From contig NZ_JAYDZX010000002.1 in the NCBI RefSeq assembly GCF_035607535.1, forward strand, positions 1 through 64,000: a stretch of DNA of 64,000 nucleotides. The letters are read 5' to 3'. The notes beneath the pieces were generated by a model. That model worked only from the letters and a program-made list of their open reading frames with translations. It searched no databases and had not been told where the DNA came from. The stretch's first letter is position 1. Each line of letters opens with the position of its first letter. The position numbers and the translations under genes were made by a program. Origin of the DNA: Salinimicrobium sp035607535 (GTDB lineage: Bacteria; Bacteroidota; Bacteroidia; Flavobacteriales; Flavobacteriaceae). Positions 26,001 through 34,347 of the stretch are shown here, in pieces.

Positions 26001-26165
26001 AGAGGCGTTGGCTCCGGGATAGTTTGCCGACACCTGCACCGTAGGTGGAGCGATATCGGGATACTGAGTTACTGGCAAAGTGGTAATGGCCAGGATCCCC
26101 AACATTACTATTACAATGGAGACTACCGTCGATAAAACGGGTCTCTCAATAAAGGTCTTAAGCAT
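23031..26165 (-). CDS. RND multidrug efflux pump, inner-membrane transporter (HAE1 family)
   Basis: At 1044 residues this is a full-length AcrB/MexB-type proton-driven exporter. It begins MLKTFIERPVLSTVVSIVIVMLGI, has the periplasmic motif QYPDIAPPTVQVSANYPGA, and in TM4 carries LALVLAIGIVVDDAIVVVE, with the paired Asp residues needed for proton coupling. Internal duplication and about twelve helices are evident. It lies 9 bp downstream of the membrane-fusion gene and upstream of the channel gene. Confidence 0.96.
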   Translation of the reverse strand: MLKTFIERPVLSTVVSIVIVMLGILAITTLPVTQYPDIAPPTVQVSANYPGANASTVLESVIIPIEEQINGVEGMDYITSTASNNGSASIQVFFDQGVDPDIAAVNVQNRVARATPLLPREVTQSGVTTQKQQTSALMFFTVISENVAYDATFIQNYLNINVIPELKRINGVGDVNVFGAKTYAMRIWLQPEKMAAYNLIPSDVIGAVNEQSQEAAAGSLGQNNAEAFEYVIRYSGRYNTEEDYRNIVIKALGNGKFLRLEDVAQVELDAQGYSVIGFTNNKPGVSMGVYQTPGSNAQEIIENVHEKLEELEKNFPTGLEVRINFDTNEFLNASINKVVLTIFEAFLLVFLVVFVFLQDFRSTLIPAIAVPVSIIGTFFFLNLFGYSINLLTLFALVLAIGIVVDDAIVVVEAVHAKLEQGVENAKKATHSAMEEIAGAIVSITLVMGAVFIPVTFITGPTGVFYEQFGVTLMVAIAISAINALTLSPALCALFLKPHEEKVAKKKGFLKRFFSAFNVAFEATTAKYLRSVSFLYRHKWITGVIIVAAVGAIFWASSTTPTGFVPDEDRGMIFANIELPAGASLDRTVEVTSELSRRIQQIPGVDVASFVNGFSFLGGAGSNYGIGFIRLDDWDERTGEGMSAEEITGKFFATAAGISDANILFFQPPSVPGFGASSGFEMKVLDRTGGSFEDLDAATRNYLADLSARPEILYANSSFNTNYPQYEIDLNIPKAKEAGVDIGSIFSTLQTYIGSVYAADFARFGKQYRVFVQALPEDRSSIEDLNSIFVRNAQGEMAPITQFVTLSRVYGPQSVTRFNLFNSASVNGAAAPGYSSGDAIAAVQEVGTGSLPEGFDIGFSGLTREEISAGDQTTFIFLLSILFVFFILAAQYESYLLPLAVLFSLPIGVMGAYVTTALSGLENNIYFQIALIMLLGLLAKNAILIVEFGIQRRTAGNSIVDSAMGAAKARLRPILMTSFAFIVGLLPLVFASGIGAAGNRSIGTGAVGGLLVGTVIGVFIIPILFILFQWLQEKVGRKPEAIQEQ

Positions 26166-26174
26166 TCTTCTTTT

Positions 26175-27290
26175 TTATTTAAAGATTGGTTTAATGGAAG
26201 TGGCAATACTGTCAAAAGGTATGGGTTGAGGAATGATTGGAGTATTGTTCCGAAGCTTTCCAACTCCCTGGGCAACAATCCTGTCTCCGGGTTTAATTCC
26301 TTCTTTGACAACAATAAGGTTTTGCACACGATCTACTACCTCGATTGGAACAGAAACTGCAAGACTGTCCCCCTGAACTCCGTAAACATAAACTCTTCCC
26401 TGTTGCTCAAAAGAAGCAGATTCGGGGACTACGGGAAAATTCTCATAGGTTCTGGGGATTCTTATCCTTCCGCTATTACCACTGGCAAGAATGTTATTTG
26501 GATTTGGGAACATAGCCCTAAAACCTACTGTTCCTGTTGTGGGATCAATTTGGCCGGTTACCGTCTGGATCTCTCCCGTTTCTGAATAGATCTGGTCATT
26601 CACCAGCTGCAGCTGCACCGGCGGAAAGTTGTCTATTTTTTCTGAAAGATTTTCTCCTTCGGCATTTTGAATGAAGTTCAGGTAATCCCTTTCGTTCATG
26701 GAAAAGAAGGCATAGACTTCATCAATATCTGAAACAGTGGTCAATGGAGTAGGGTCACCGGGACTAACCAAAGCTCCCTCTCTAAAGTTGATCGCGCCAA
26801 CATAACCATCCACCGGACTTTTAATAGTAGCATATCCTATACTGGCGGCAATGCTACTGTAACCGGCTTTAGCCTGCTCTAATCTGGCTTTTGCTGTTTC
26901 CAGTTGTACGGGGCTTATTATTCCCTTTTCGACTAGCGGCTTCAGCTTATCAACTTCTACCTGGGCTGCATTCACGTTGGCTTTTGCAGCACCCGCATCC
27001 TGGGAAAGAGATTCAGTTTCTAATTTGAAAAGTGTTTGTCCTTTTCTGACCTTTTCACCTTCATCCACCAGCACTTGGGTAATATATCCCGGCACCTTGG
27101 CTCTTACTGCACTGTTCACAGTTCCCTCTATGCTTACCGGATAAGAGGTGTAACCTGTCACTGTTCTCTGTGGAACTTCGATCACCGGCAAGGGGGTTGC
27201 AGCTGTCTGCTGCTGTGCCTGCTCATTGTCCTGGCAGGAAATTGCCAGGAGAGCAGTTATGAAAAGTCCTAAAAATGTAGATTTTGTCAT
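26175..27290 (-). CDS. RND efflux periplasmic adaptor (membrane fusion protein)
   Basis: The 371-residue adaptor links pump and channel. The lipoprotein signal ends LAISC (Cys19). The split lipoyl domain is seen at VRAKVPGYITQVLVDEGEKVRKGQTLFKLE and IKSPVDGYVGAINFREGALVSPGD, separated by a short alpha-hairpin (about 95-135), followed by the beta-barrel and C-terminal domains (NNTPIIPQPIPF near the end). It is the second gene of the operon, 15 bp after the regulator. Confidence 0.95.
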   Translation of the reverse strand: MTKSTFLGLFITALLAISCQDNEQAQQQTAATPLPVIEVPQRTVTGYTSYPVSIEGTVNSAVRAKVPGYITQVLVDEGEKVRKGQTLFKLETESLSQDAGAAKANVNAAQVEVDKLKPLVEKGIISPVQLETAKARLEQAKAGYSSIAASIGYATIKSPVDGYVGAINFREGALVSPGDPTPLTTVSDIDEVYAFFSMNERDYLNFIQNAEGENLSEKIDNFPPVQLQLVNDQIYSETGEIQTVTGQIDPTTGTVGFRAMFPNPNNILASGNSGRIRIPRTYENFPVVPESASFEQQGRVYVYGVQGDSLAVSVPIEVVDRVQNLIVVKEGIKPGDRIVAQGVGKLRNNTPIIPQPIPFDSIATSIKPIFK

Positions 27291-27305
27291 GTCTTAGTTA
27301 TGTGC

Positions 27306-27794
27306 TTATTTATTTCTTGATATATATTTAGACTTGAATTTTCTAACAGCGTTTGATGTCTCTTCCAAAAAAGTCAAAAAATCATCCTGAAACTCCAGGT
27401 CAAACTGAAATTCCCCGGTTTCTTCGGCTCTTTTGTTGCACTGCTGTTTGTACTCCCTGATCTTTAAATGCAGTTTTTTTTCATTCTCCCATTTATTCAG
27501 CAATTCATCCATCACGTTCAACACGAGGTTGGGATCTATGATGAAGTATCGCTTGCGATCGCCGGGTTTGGTGAAATATTTCACCCGTTTTGTATTTTGT
27601 AGATGATCGAGGTGGGTGGAAACAGTACTCTTGCCGGCCTGTAGATTACAAACCAGTTCATCAAAGGTCACCCCTTTTTTCCCGGAAAGAATAAGCGTAG
27701 CCATAATGCGCGCTGCAAGAGGCGCCAAATTATCTTTCTCCAGGTGAACCCCCAGCTCTTCAATAAGATTCTTCTTCTGAACATCCAGGTCCAT
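27306..27794 (-). CDS. GbsR/MarR-type transcriptional regulator of the efflux operon
   Basis: The 162-residue protein has an N-terminal winged helix-turn-helix: LAARIMATLILSGKKGVTFDELVCNLQAGKSTVSTHLDHLQNTKRVKYFTKPGDRKRYF, with the recognition helix around AGKSTVSTHLDHL. A C-terminal helical part probably serves dimerisation. It is the first gene of the pump operon, and a perfect palindrome overlaps its promoter, so it probably represses its own operon; the ligand is unknown. Confidence 0.9.
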   Translation of the reverse strand: MDLDVQKKNLIEELGVHLEKDNLAPLAARIMATLILSGKKGVTFDELVCNLQAGKSTVSTHLDHLQNTKRVKYFTKPGDRKRYFIIDPNLVLNVMDELLNKWENEKKLHLKIREYKQQCNKRAEETGEFQFDLEFQDDFLTFLEETSNAVRKFKSKYISRNK

Positions 27795-27817
27795 AGTAAT
27801 TTTTTATTAGGAAGCTG

Positions 27818-27853
27818 CAAAAGTACAGGTTAGTTCGGAAACCTCCGAACTAA
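27818..27853 (-). promoter_or_regulatory. Promoter and palindromic operator of the efflux operon
   Basis: On the minus strand the -7 box TACTTTTG (27825-27818) matches TAnnTTTG exactly and lies 23 bp before the regulator ATG. Immediately upstream is a 24-bp palindrome with arms TTAGTTCGGA (27830-27839) and TCCGAACTAA (27844-27853) and a 4-nt spacer. The palindrome fills the space between the -7 and -33 regions, the usual place for a repressor site. Confidence 0.8.
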
Positions 27854-27885
27854 GGGAACCATAAAGTTTTGTTAATGCTTTAAAT

Positions 27886-27911
27886 AAAAAAACCGCCTAA
27901 AAGGCGGTTTT
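27886..27911 (-). terminator. Rho-independent terminator of the asparaginase gene
   Basis: A stem of AAAACCGCCT (27889-27898) with AGGCGGTTTT (27902-27911) has a 3-nt loop. Reading on the minus strand it ends in T7. It lies 22 bp past the asparaginase stop and isolates it from the efflux operon promoter. Confidence 0.85.
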
Positions 27912-27932
27912 GATTATCCTTTAAATTTTATT

Positions 27933-29009
27933 CTATTCTTCCCCATAGATCCCGATCTCCAGTTCTCCTTCACGATTCATTTTAGCGCGATACATCCCGG
28001 AGGTGTTGAATTCCATGGCAACATTTCCCTTGTTGTCGATGGCGATGATACCGCCGTTTCCTCCAAGTTCCATGTTTTTCTTCTGGATCACCTCCTCTGC
28101 AGCTTCCTGCAGGGACAGGCCTTTGTATTCCATAAGCGCAGAGATATCATAAGCCACTACTCCCCGAATGAAAAACTCTCCCCATCCTGTACCCGAAATA
28201 GCAGCAGTTTTATTGTTTGCGTAAGTTCCCGCACCAATTACCGGAACATCGCCTACACGTCCCCATCTTTTATTGGTCATTCCTCCCGTTGAGGTTCCCG
28301 CAGCAAGATTTCCGTGTTTATCTAATGCGGCAGCACCTACGGTTCCATACTTGGAATCCTTAATAAAAGGATCCAAAAATGCGGTTTTTTGATCATGGTC
28401 CAGTTGTGTTTTTTCTGAATCCTTTATACGCTGAAGTCCGCGAAAACGGTTTTCGGTGTAGAAATATTCAGGATCCACGATTTCCATCCCCTGCTCTTCA
28501 GCAAAGGTTTCGGCTCCTTTTCCAATCATCATGACATGTTCAGAATTGTTCATAACTGCTATAGCGAGATCAATTGGATTTTTCACAGTGGTAACCCCCG
28601 CAACTGCGCCGGCATTAAGAGTTTTTCCATCCATGACCGCAGCATCGAGTTCGTTGGTCTCGGCATTGGTAAAAACGGCTCCTTTTCCGGCATTGAAAAG
28701 TGGTGAATTCTCCATAATGTTAATAGCCTCTTCAATGGCTTCAATTGAGGTTCCTCCCCGCTCAAGTACTGCGTGGCCGGCTCTCACTGCTTCTTCAAGC
28801 TTGGCTCGATATTCTTTTTCAAGGGAATCGGACATGTTTTCTTTCAGAATAGTTCCGGCGCCACCGTGGATGACAATTCCGTAGTTGGGAAGAGAGTCTC
28901 TTTTTTCTGAAACTGCTTCAGAAGTTTCAACACCGGCTGAATTTTCTTCAGCAGAATTATTACAGGCTAAGGTGCCAAAAAGGGCAAAAACAAGAAGTAT
29001 TTTTTTCAT
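27933..29009 (-). CDS. Isoaspartyl peptidase / L-asparaginase (Ntn hydrolase), lipoprotein
   Basis: The 358-residue protein is a type-III asparaginase/isoaspartyl dipeptidase precursor. A lipoprotein signal ends GTLAC (Cys16) and a Glu/Ser-rich linker follows. The alpha part starts YGIVIHGGAGTI; autocleavage should occur before the Thr of KYGTVGAAALDKHGN, and the ligand loop AAGTSTGGMTNK follows. Family members cut asparagine or beta-aspartyl peptides; here it would act outside the inner membrane. It is a single-gene unit with its own terminator. Confidence 0.92.
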   Translation of the reverse strand: MKKILLVFALFGTLACNNSAEENSAGVETSEAVSEKRDSLPNYGIVIHGGAGTILKENMSDSLEKEYRAKLEEAVRAGHAVLERGGTSIEAIEEAINIMENSPLFNAGKGAVFTNAETNELDAAVMDGKTLNAGAVAGVTTVKNPIDLAIAVMNNSEHVMMIGKGAETFAEEQGMEIVDPEYFYTENRFRGLQRIKDSEKTQLDHDQKTAFLDPFIKDSKYGTVGAAALDKHGNLAAGTSTGGMTNKRWGRVGDVPVIGAGTYANNKTAAISGTGWGEFFIRGVVAYDISALMEYKGLSLQEAAEEVIQKKNMELGGNGGIIAIDNKGNVAMEFNTSGMYRAKMNREGELEIGIYGEE

Positions 29010-29126
29010 GATCTGGATTTTTCAGCAGGAAAGTTATGAAAAAAGGGTGGTTTCGCAGTCTTAGCTGTTCCAGAAGTCTTGTTCAGGAAAAGATTGCGTA
29101 ATTTTAAATTTCAAAAAAACAAAAAG

Positions 29127-29651
29127 ATGCCAATATCTAAACCTTTTAATCTTAATAAGTGGATAGAACAAAATCGCGACCTGCTTAAACCGCCTGTTGC
29201 CAACAAAAGCATCTATCCCGCGGCTGAAGATTATATTGTAATGGTCGTAGGTGGTCCCAATTCGAGGAAAGATTACCATTACAACGAAACCGAAGAGCTT
29301 TTTTATCAACTGGAAGGGCAAATAAAAGTCCATGTACAGGAAGATGGTCAAAAACGAACTTTTGAGCTGGGGCCCGGGGATATGTACCTGCATCCTGCAA
29401 AGGTGCCGCATTCGCCCGAGCGAACTGCAGGTTCTGTAGGGCTTGTAGTGGAGCGAAAAAGAACAGATATTGACGCAAAAGACGGCTTGCTCTGGTTCTG
29501 TGAGAACTGCAATAACAAGTTGTATGAGGTTTATTTTCCGTTACATGATATTGAAAATGATTTTCAAAAACATTTTGAGCATTTCTATAACAGCAAAGAG
29601 CTGCGTACCTGTAACAACTGTGGGACAGTGATGGAAAAGCCCCAGGGATAG
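29127..29651 (+). CDS. nbaC: 3-hydroxyanthranilate 3,4-dioxygenase
   Basis: The 174-residue cupin opens the ring of 3-hydroxyanthranilate in tryptophan/kynurenine breakdown. Iron ligands His51, Glu57 and His95 and the substrate Arg47 are in place (NSRKDYHYNETEELFY, HPAKVPHSPERT). The C-terminal rubredoxin-like zinc site has Cys125, Cys128, Cys162 and Cys165. The frame is open to a TTG at 29079, but the ATG at 29127 gives the standard MPISKPFNLNKWI start. The other kynurenine genes are not nearby; an ALDH gene follows 73 bp on. Confidence 0.95.
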   Translation: MPISKPFNLNKWIEQNRDLLKPPVANKSIYPAAEDYIVMVVGGPNSRKDYHYNETEELFYQLEGQIKVHVQEDGQKRTFELGPGDMYLHPAKVPHSPERTAGSVGLVVERKRTDIDAKDGLLWFCENCNNKLYEVYFPLHDIENDFQKHFEHFYNSKELRTCNNCGTVMEKPQG

Positions 29652-29724
29652 TTCGAGGCTTTCCCTCCTAAATTTTTTATATTCGCAAATATCCAAACAA
29701 ATTCATATTAAAACAACAACCAGA

Positions 29725-31284
29725 ATGAGCGCAATTGCTGAAAAATTCGGAATAAATCAAGCTTTAAAGGATCTCGGTCTTAATGTGGACCAGGTGAATA
29801 ATGGTACTTCTACCGGAAATGAATGGTTCGCTTCGGGAGAGGTGATAGAATCATATTCTCCTGTTGACGGAGCTTTAATCGGAAAAGTAAAAGCTACAAC
29901 AGAAGAAGACTACAATAGGGTCATAGAAACTGCACAGGCGGCCTTCAAGACCTGGAGAACCATGCCATCGCCTCAAAGAGGGGAGATAGTGCGTAAGTTC
30001 AATGATGAATTGCGGAGGTTGAAAGAACCATTAGGAAAACTGGTCTCTTACGAGATGGGAAAATCTTATCAGGAAGGTCTTGGAGAGGTACAGGAGATGA
30101 TCGATATCTGTGACTTTGCTGTAGGTTTAAGCCGGCAGTTACACGGCCTCACCATGCATTCTGAACGTCCCGGCCACCGTATGTATGAGCAGTATCATCC
30201 ATTAGGAGTGGTGGGAGTGATCTCTGCTTTCAACTTTCCTGTAGCTGTTTGGTCCTGGAATACAGCACTTGCGTGGGTATGCGGGGATGTATGTGTGTGG
30301 AAAGGTTCTGAAAAGACGCCACTAACATCTGTTGCGTGTCAGAATATTGCTGCACGTGTTTTCGCTGAAAATGATCTTCCGGAAGGTATTTCCTGTTTGA
30401 TTACCGGCGACTACCGGGTAGGTGAAATGCTGACTAAAGATGAGCGGGTGCCACTAATCTCGGCCACCGGATCTATTAGAATGGGAAAAATTGTTGCCCA
30501 GGCCGTAGCGGCACGATTAGGAAAATCGCTGCTTGAATTAGGCGGAAATAATGCCATTATTGTAACGCCAGATGCCAACATAAAAAATACAGTGATAGGA
30601 GCTGTTTTTGGAGCTGTGGGTACTTGCGGACAACGTTGTACTTCTACCAGAAGGCTTATAGTTCACGAAGATGTTTACGACCAGGTGAAGAACGCAATTG
30701 TTGATGCTTATAAGCAGTTGCGTATTGGGAATCCGCTGGACGAGAACAACCACGTGGGCCCTCTTATTGATAAAGATGCAGTAAAGAATTACCAGGCTGC
30801 TTTGGATAAGGTTGTTGAAGAAGGTGGAAAGATCATTGTGGAAGGTGGCGTCCTAAAAGGCGAAGGCTATGAAAGCGGATGCTACGTAAAACCTGCGATT
30901 GCTGAAGCTGAGAATCATTATGAGATTGTACAGCACGAGACTTTTGCACCTGTTCTTTATCTCATGAAATACAGCGGAGATCTTGAAAATGCAATAGCTC
31001 TTCAAAATGGAGTTAAACAGGGACTTTCCTCGGCGATCATGACAAACAATCTGCGGGAAGCGGAAAGATTCCTTTCTGTTGAAGGATCTGACTGCGGAAT
31101 TGCCAATGTAAATATTGGAACTTCGGGCGCTGAGATTGGCGGAGCCTTTGGTGGTGAAAAGGAAACCGGAGGTGGAAGGGAATCCGGGTCTGATGCCTGG
31201 AAGATCTACATGCGTCGCCAAACCAACACGATCAATTATACCACAGAGCTGCCACTGGCACAGGGGATCAAGTTTGATTTGTAA
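29725..31284 (+). CDS. ALDH7-type aldehyde dehydrogenase (aminoadipate-semialdehyde dehydrogenase-like)
   Basis: The 519-residue enzyme has the ALDH catalytic Cys305 in CGQRCTSTRR, Glu271 in LLELGGNN and the NAD-binding SAFNFPVAVW and SATGSIRMG segments. The N terminus and the ending IGTSGAEIGGAFGGEKETGGGRESGSDAWK fit the ALDH7 (antiquitin, piperideine-6-carboxylate dehydrogenase) group, which oxidises alpha-aminoadipate semialdehyde in lysine breakdown. An acetaldehyde or aminomuconate role is less likely. It shares direction with the dioxygenase gene but may have its own promoter. Confidence 0.9.
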   Translation: MSAIAEKFGINQALKDLGLNVDQVNNGTSTGNEWFASGEVIESYSPVDGALIGKVKATTEEDYNRVIETAQAAFKTWRTMPSPQRGEIVRKFNDELRRLKEPLGKLVSYEMGKSYQEGLGEVQEMIDICDFAVGLSRQLHGLTMHSERPGHRMYEQYHPLGVVGVISAFNFPVAVWSWNTALAWVCGDVCVWKGSEKTPLTSVACQNIAARVFAENDLPEGISCLITGDYRVGEMLTKDERVPLISATGSIRMGKIVAQAVAARLGKSLLELGGNNAIIVTPDANIKNTVIGAVFGAVGTCGQRCTSTRRLIVHEDVYDQVKNAIVDAYKQLRIGNPLDENNHVGPLIDKDAVKNYQAALDKVVEEGGKIIVEGGVLKGEGYESGCYVKPAIAEAENHYEIVQHETFAPVLYLMKYSGDLENAIALQNGVKQGLSSAIMTNNLREAERFLSVEGSDCGIANVNIGTSGAEIGGAFGGEKETGGGRESGSDAWKIYMRRQTNTINYTTELPLAQGIKFDL

Positions 31285-31303
31285 GAGCTTAACACTTAAA
31301 ATA

Positions 31304-31339
31304 AAAAAGAGGCTGTCTTTTCGGACAGCCTCTTTATTT
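31304..31339 (+). terminator. Bidirectional Rho-independent terminator
   Basis: A long stem AAAGAGGCTGTC / GGACAGCCTCTTT with a short T-rich loop lies between the convergent ALDH and old-yellow-enzyme genes; it has A on the left and T on the right, so it may serve both. Confidence 0.85.
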
Positions 31340-31354
31340 TGCATTTTTGGAACC

Positions 31355-32473
31355 TTACTTTAGCGCAGGTTCTCTTTCAGTTTTTACCGGGTAATCTAAA
31401 TATCCTTCTTTTCCGGGGGTGTAGAAGGTTTTTTCATTCCATTCTGTTAGTTCAACGCCCTGTTCAAAGCGTTCTACCAGGTCGGGGTTTGAAACGTAAG
31501 GCTTTCCAAAGGCTACGAGATCGGCATTGCCTGCTTCCAGGATGGCATTTCCGCTTTCCTGGTCAAAGTTGGTGTTGATAATGATCGTGCCTTTATACAT
31601 TGGTCTGTAACGTTTTGCAATCTCAGTTTCAGCAAAAGGAAGATCGGAAACATCATTAAAAGGTTCAGAAAGATGAAGATAAGCCAGATTGTAATCATTC
31701 AGCTTCTTAATGATGTAATCAAAAGTAGGAATGGTCTCTTCATCCATAGTCATTCCGAAGATCCCGTTCAGGGAAGGGTTAAAGCGCAGGCCAATTTTCT
31801 TTTCGGGCATTACTTCTTTAATGGCGTCAATCACTTCAAAAAGGATCCTTGCACGATTTTCAATGCTGCCACCATACTCATCGGTTCGCTGATTGGAGGT
31901 TCCATTAAAGAACTGGTGGAGTAAGTAACCGTTTGAAGAATGAATTTCCACCCCGTCAAAACCGGCTTTCATGGCGTTTGCAGCGGCTTGCTTGAAATCC
32001 TGCACGGTAGATTTTATTTCCTCCACACTCATTTCTTTTGGGGTTACCGTGTCTTTCAAACCTTCAGCAGTAAAAGATTTCTCATTCGGGTTAATAGCTG
32101 AAGGTGCCACGGGTAAATTTCCGTTGTGAAAATCGGGGTGAGACATACGTCCCACATGCCATAACTGGATAAATATCTTTCCGTCTGCTTCATGTACCTT
32201 ATCGGTGACTTCTTTCCAGCCTTGAATTTGTTCTTCAGAATGGATCCCAGGGGTATTAATATATCCAACTGCCTGCTTGGAGATTTGAGCACCTTCAGTA
32301 ATGATGAGCCCGGCGCTGGCCCGTTGTTTATAGTACTCCCCCTGAAGTTCTCCCGTAGGTTTATTTTCAGCGTTTGCGGCCCGGCTTCGGGTCATGGGTG
32401 CCATTACCACGCGGTTCTTCAGGTTTAAATTTCCTTTATTGTAGGGTTGTAATAGTGCTTGTTCGTTATTCAT
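31355..32473 (-). CDS. Old yellow enzyme family alkene reductase
   Basis: The 372-residue flavin (FMN) enzyme begins LLQPYNKGNLNLKNRVVMAPMTRSRA and has the substrate-binding pair in EIHSSNGYLLHQFFNGTSNQRTDEYGGSIENRARI, where the usual HxxN motif is intact. It reduces activated C=C bonds of enals, enones or nitro compounds, often in detoxification (NemA type). The ATG at 32473 is preceded by a 200-bp divergent region shared with a small lipoprotein gene. Confidence 0.93.
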   Translation of the reverse strand: MNNEQALLQPYNKGNLNLKNRVVMAPMTRSRAANAENKPTGELQGEYYKQRASAGLIITEGAQISKQAVGYINTPGIHSEEQIQGWKEVTDKVHEADGKIFIQLWHVGRMSHPDFHNGNLPVAPSAINPNEKSFTAEGLKDTVTPKEMSVEEIKSTVQDFKQAAANAMKAGFDGVEIHSSNGYLLHQFFNGTSNQRTDEYGGSIENRARILFEVIDAIKEVMPEKKIGLRFNPSLNGIFGMTMDEETIPTFDYIIKKLNDYNLAYLHLSEPFNDVSDLPFAETEIAKRYRPMYKGTIIINTNFDQESGNAILEAGNADLVAFGKPYVSNPDLVERFEQGVELTEWNEKTFYTPGKEGYLDYPVKTEREPALK

Positions 32474-32675
32474 ATCTATAGTTTATTTATCTCATAATGA
32501 GGTTAATCCTCGTGACTGTAAAGGTAATAAAGGCATAGCGGGTTAGAATTGATGTATGTCAAAGGAAAGGGTTAAAGTATGTTAAGTTATAGTCATGTGG
32601 CGCACACGAGCCAAAGACCACTTCTTTTAAAGTGACAGATTCTTTATCTTAGAAGAAACTAAACCAACTACTCAA

Positions 32676-33053
32676 ATGAAAAGAATTTTTACACTCTTGT
32701 TGTTTATAAGCCTTATTTTCTCTTGTGTACCCGAAGATCATGTGCTGGAAATAGAGATCGTGAACAACACCGGCCAACCCGTTAGGGATTTAATGCTGAG
32801 TACAGCCGAAAACAGGGTGAGTTTTAAAGCAGATAATCTTCCTGCAGGACAGGACATTGAGCACACCATGCAGGTCAAGGAGAGTTTTGCTGATGGTCAA
32901 TACACCTTCAGGTTCACCAGAAGCAATGGAAAGGAAGAATCGGCTACGGGAAGCTATATGGAAGAGGGAGAAGGAGCACTCAAGAAAACCCTTGTTTTTG
33001 ATATCCGGGAGGAAGGGGTGAATGTAGAGCATAAGGTTTTGGAAACAGAATAA
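32676..33053 (+). CDS. Small lipoprotein of unknown function
   Basis: The 125-residue protein has a lipoprotein signal with Cys17 (SLIFSC) followed by an immunoglobulin-like run of beta strands (LEIEIVNNTGQPVRDLML, YTFRFTRSNGKEES, KKTLVFDIREEGVNVEHKV). No named family was recognised. It is a single gene, divergent from the old yellow enzyme gene and followed by a 255-bp gap in which no gene was seen. Confidence 0.65.
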   Translation: MKRIFTLLLFISLIFSCVPEDHVLEIEIVNNTGQPVRDLMLSTAENRVSFKADNLPAGQDIEHTMQVKESFADGQYTFRFTRSNGKEESATGSYMEEGEGALKKTLVFDIREEGVNVEHKVLETE

Positions 33054-33308
33054 TTCTTTTTCCGGTTTCCCTGTTATGCTCTTACCCTTAGTTAAAGGCC
33101 AAAGATCTATACCTCTTAAAAAGGCCGTTATAGACAAAAGAATTTTTCACCTGGATCTGGTCTCTTTTATCTTTAATGATTTTCCATGGGTGGAGTACAA
33201 GTAATTTGGAAATCATTTCGGCAGGCATTCCGTTACTCTTCCTTGTGATCCTCAAATCTTTCTCCTGTCCGCAGTTTTAGAGTTCAGAAAAGAAAGGCAA
33301 TTTTAAGG

Positions 33309-34250
33309 CTAATCTTTAAAGAAATCTGAAGCCTTTGTGGTAAACCTGGAAAGCACAGCCAGCTTTTTCCTGGTATTGATGAAGTAAACACCCGTAAGCA
33401 GAACAGCTGCAGCAATAGCCGATTGGGTTGTGATCTGTTCCTCCAGGAAATACCAGCCAAGAAGCATTGCAATTACCGGATTTACATAGGTGGAAGTAGC
33501 CACTTTTTCGGGAGAAACCACCTTCAGCAGGTAATTGAAAGCCGTAAAAGCCACAATGCTTCCGAAGATGATCAACAACAGCATTGACCATTGGACAGGG
33601 GTACTCCAGGTAAAAGGATCACTCCACGGCTCGTTAAATAAAAAGCTTGAGATGCCGAGGATGATTCCGGCAGTAAACATCTGGTAACCTGTGTTCACAA
33701 AATGATTGGTGGGCAAATTGGCCTTTCCAACGAACAAACTTCCGTAGGACCAGCTAAGAAGACAGGTAAAGATCATTAAGACCCCTAAAATGGAATTTTC
33801 TGAAGAGGTTACCTGCTTTTGACTCACCAGTAAATAGATTCCGATCAACCCCAGCACCACTCCTACCATTGACATTGGCAGAATCCTTTTTCCTTCAAAG
33901 ATGCGCATGAACAGTAAAACCACGAGAGGTTGTGCAGAAATGACCAAAGCAGCAAATCCACTGTCAACAAACCTGAGAGCCCAGACCACTACGCCATTTC
34001 CAAAAGCCAGGAACAGAAAACCGGCGATTACGGTGTTCCAGAACTGTCTTCGGGTGAGCCGGAGGCTTTTCCCCAAGACCCGGCTGATTCCAAAGATCAG
34101 TAATCCTGCAGTCACAAATCTAATAGAAGCCAGCATGAACGGAGGTAATTCGGTCACCGCCACCTTGTTCAGCAGGTAGGTAGAGCCCCAGATCACGTAG
34201 ATCGAGAAAAAAGCGAGGATGATAAAAAGCGGATTTTTCGATTGGCCCAT
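33309..34250 (-). CDS. EamA/DMT-superfamily transporter
   Basis: The 313-residue protein has ten predicted helices in two EamA repeats (IIWGSTYLLNKVA-like start, LVISAQPLVVLLFMRIF, and YVNPVIAMLLGWYFLEEQI in the second half). Members export or import amino acids and other metabolites; the substrate cannot be inferred. It is a lone gene, divergent from the CapA gene. Confidence 0.88.
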   Translation of the reverse strand: MGQSKNPLFIILAFFSIYVIWGSTYLLNKVAVTELPPFMLASIRFVTAGLLIFGISRVLGKSLRLTRRQFWNTVIAGFLFLAFGNGVVVWALRFVDSGFAALVISAQPLVVLLFMRIFEGKRILPMSMVGVVLGLIGIYLLVSQKQVTSSENSILGVLMIFTCLLSWSYGSLFVGKANLPTNHFVNTGYQMFTAGIILGISSFLFNEPWSDPFTWSTPVQWSMLLLIIFGSIVAFTAFNYLLKVVSPEKVATSTYVNPVIAMLLGWYFLEEQITTQSAIAAAVLLTGVYFINTRKKLAVLSRFTTKASDFFKD

Positions 34251-34347
34251 GCTGAAATATTGCTGTGCAAACTTAGCAATAAATCGGCTGCGACTGTTCT
34301 TCCCGAATGTGACATAAATCCTAAATTTTGTAACTTAAAGGAAACCA

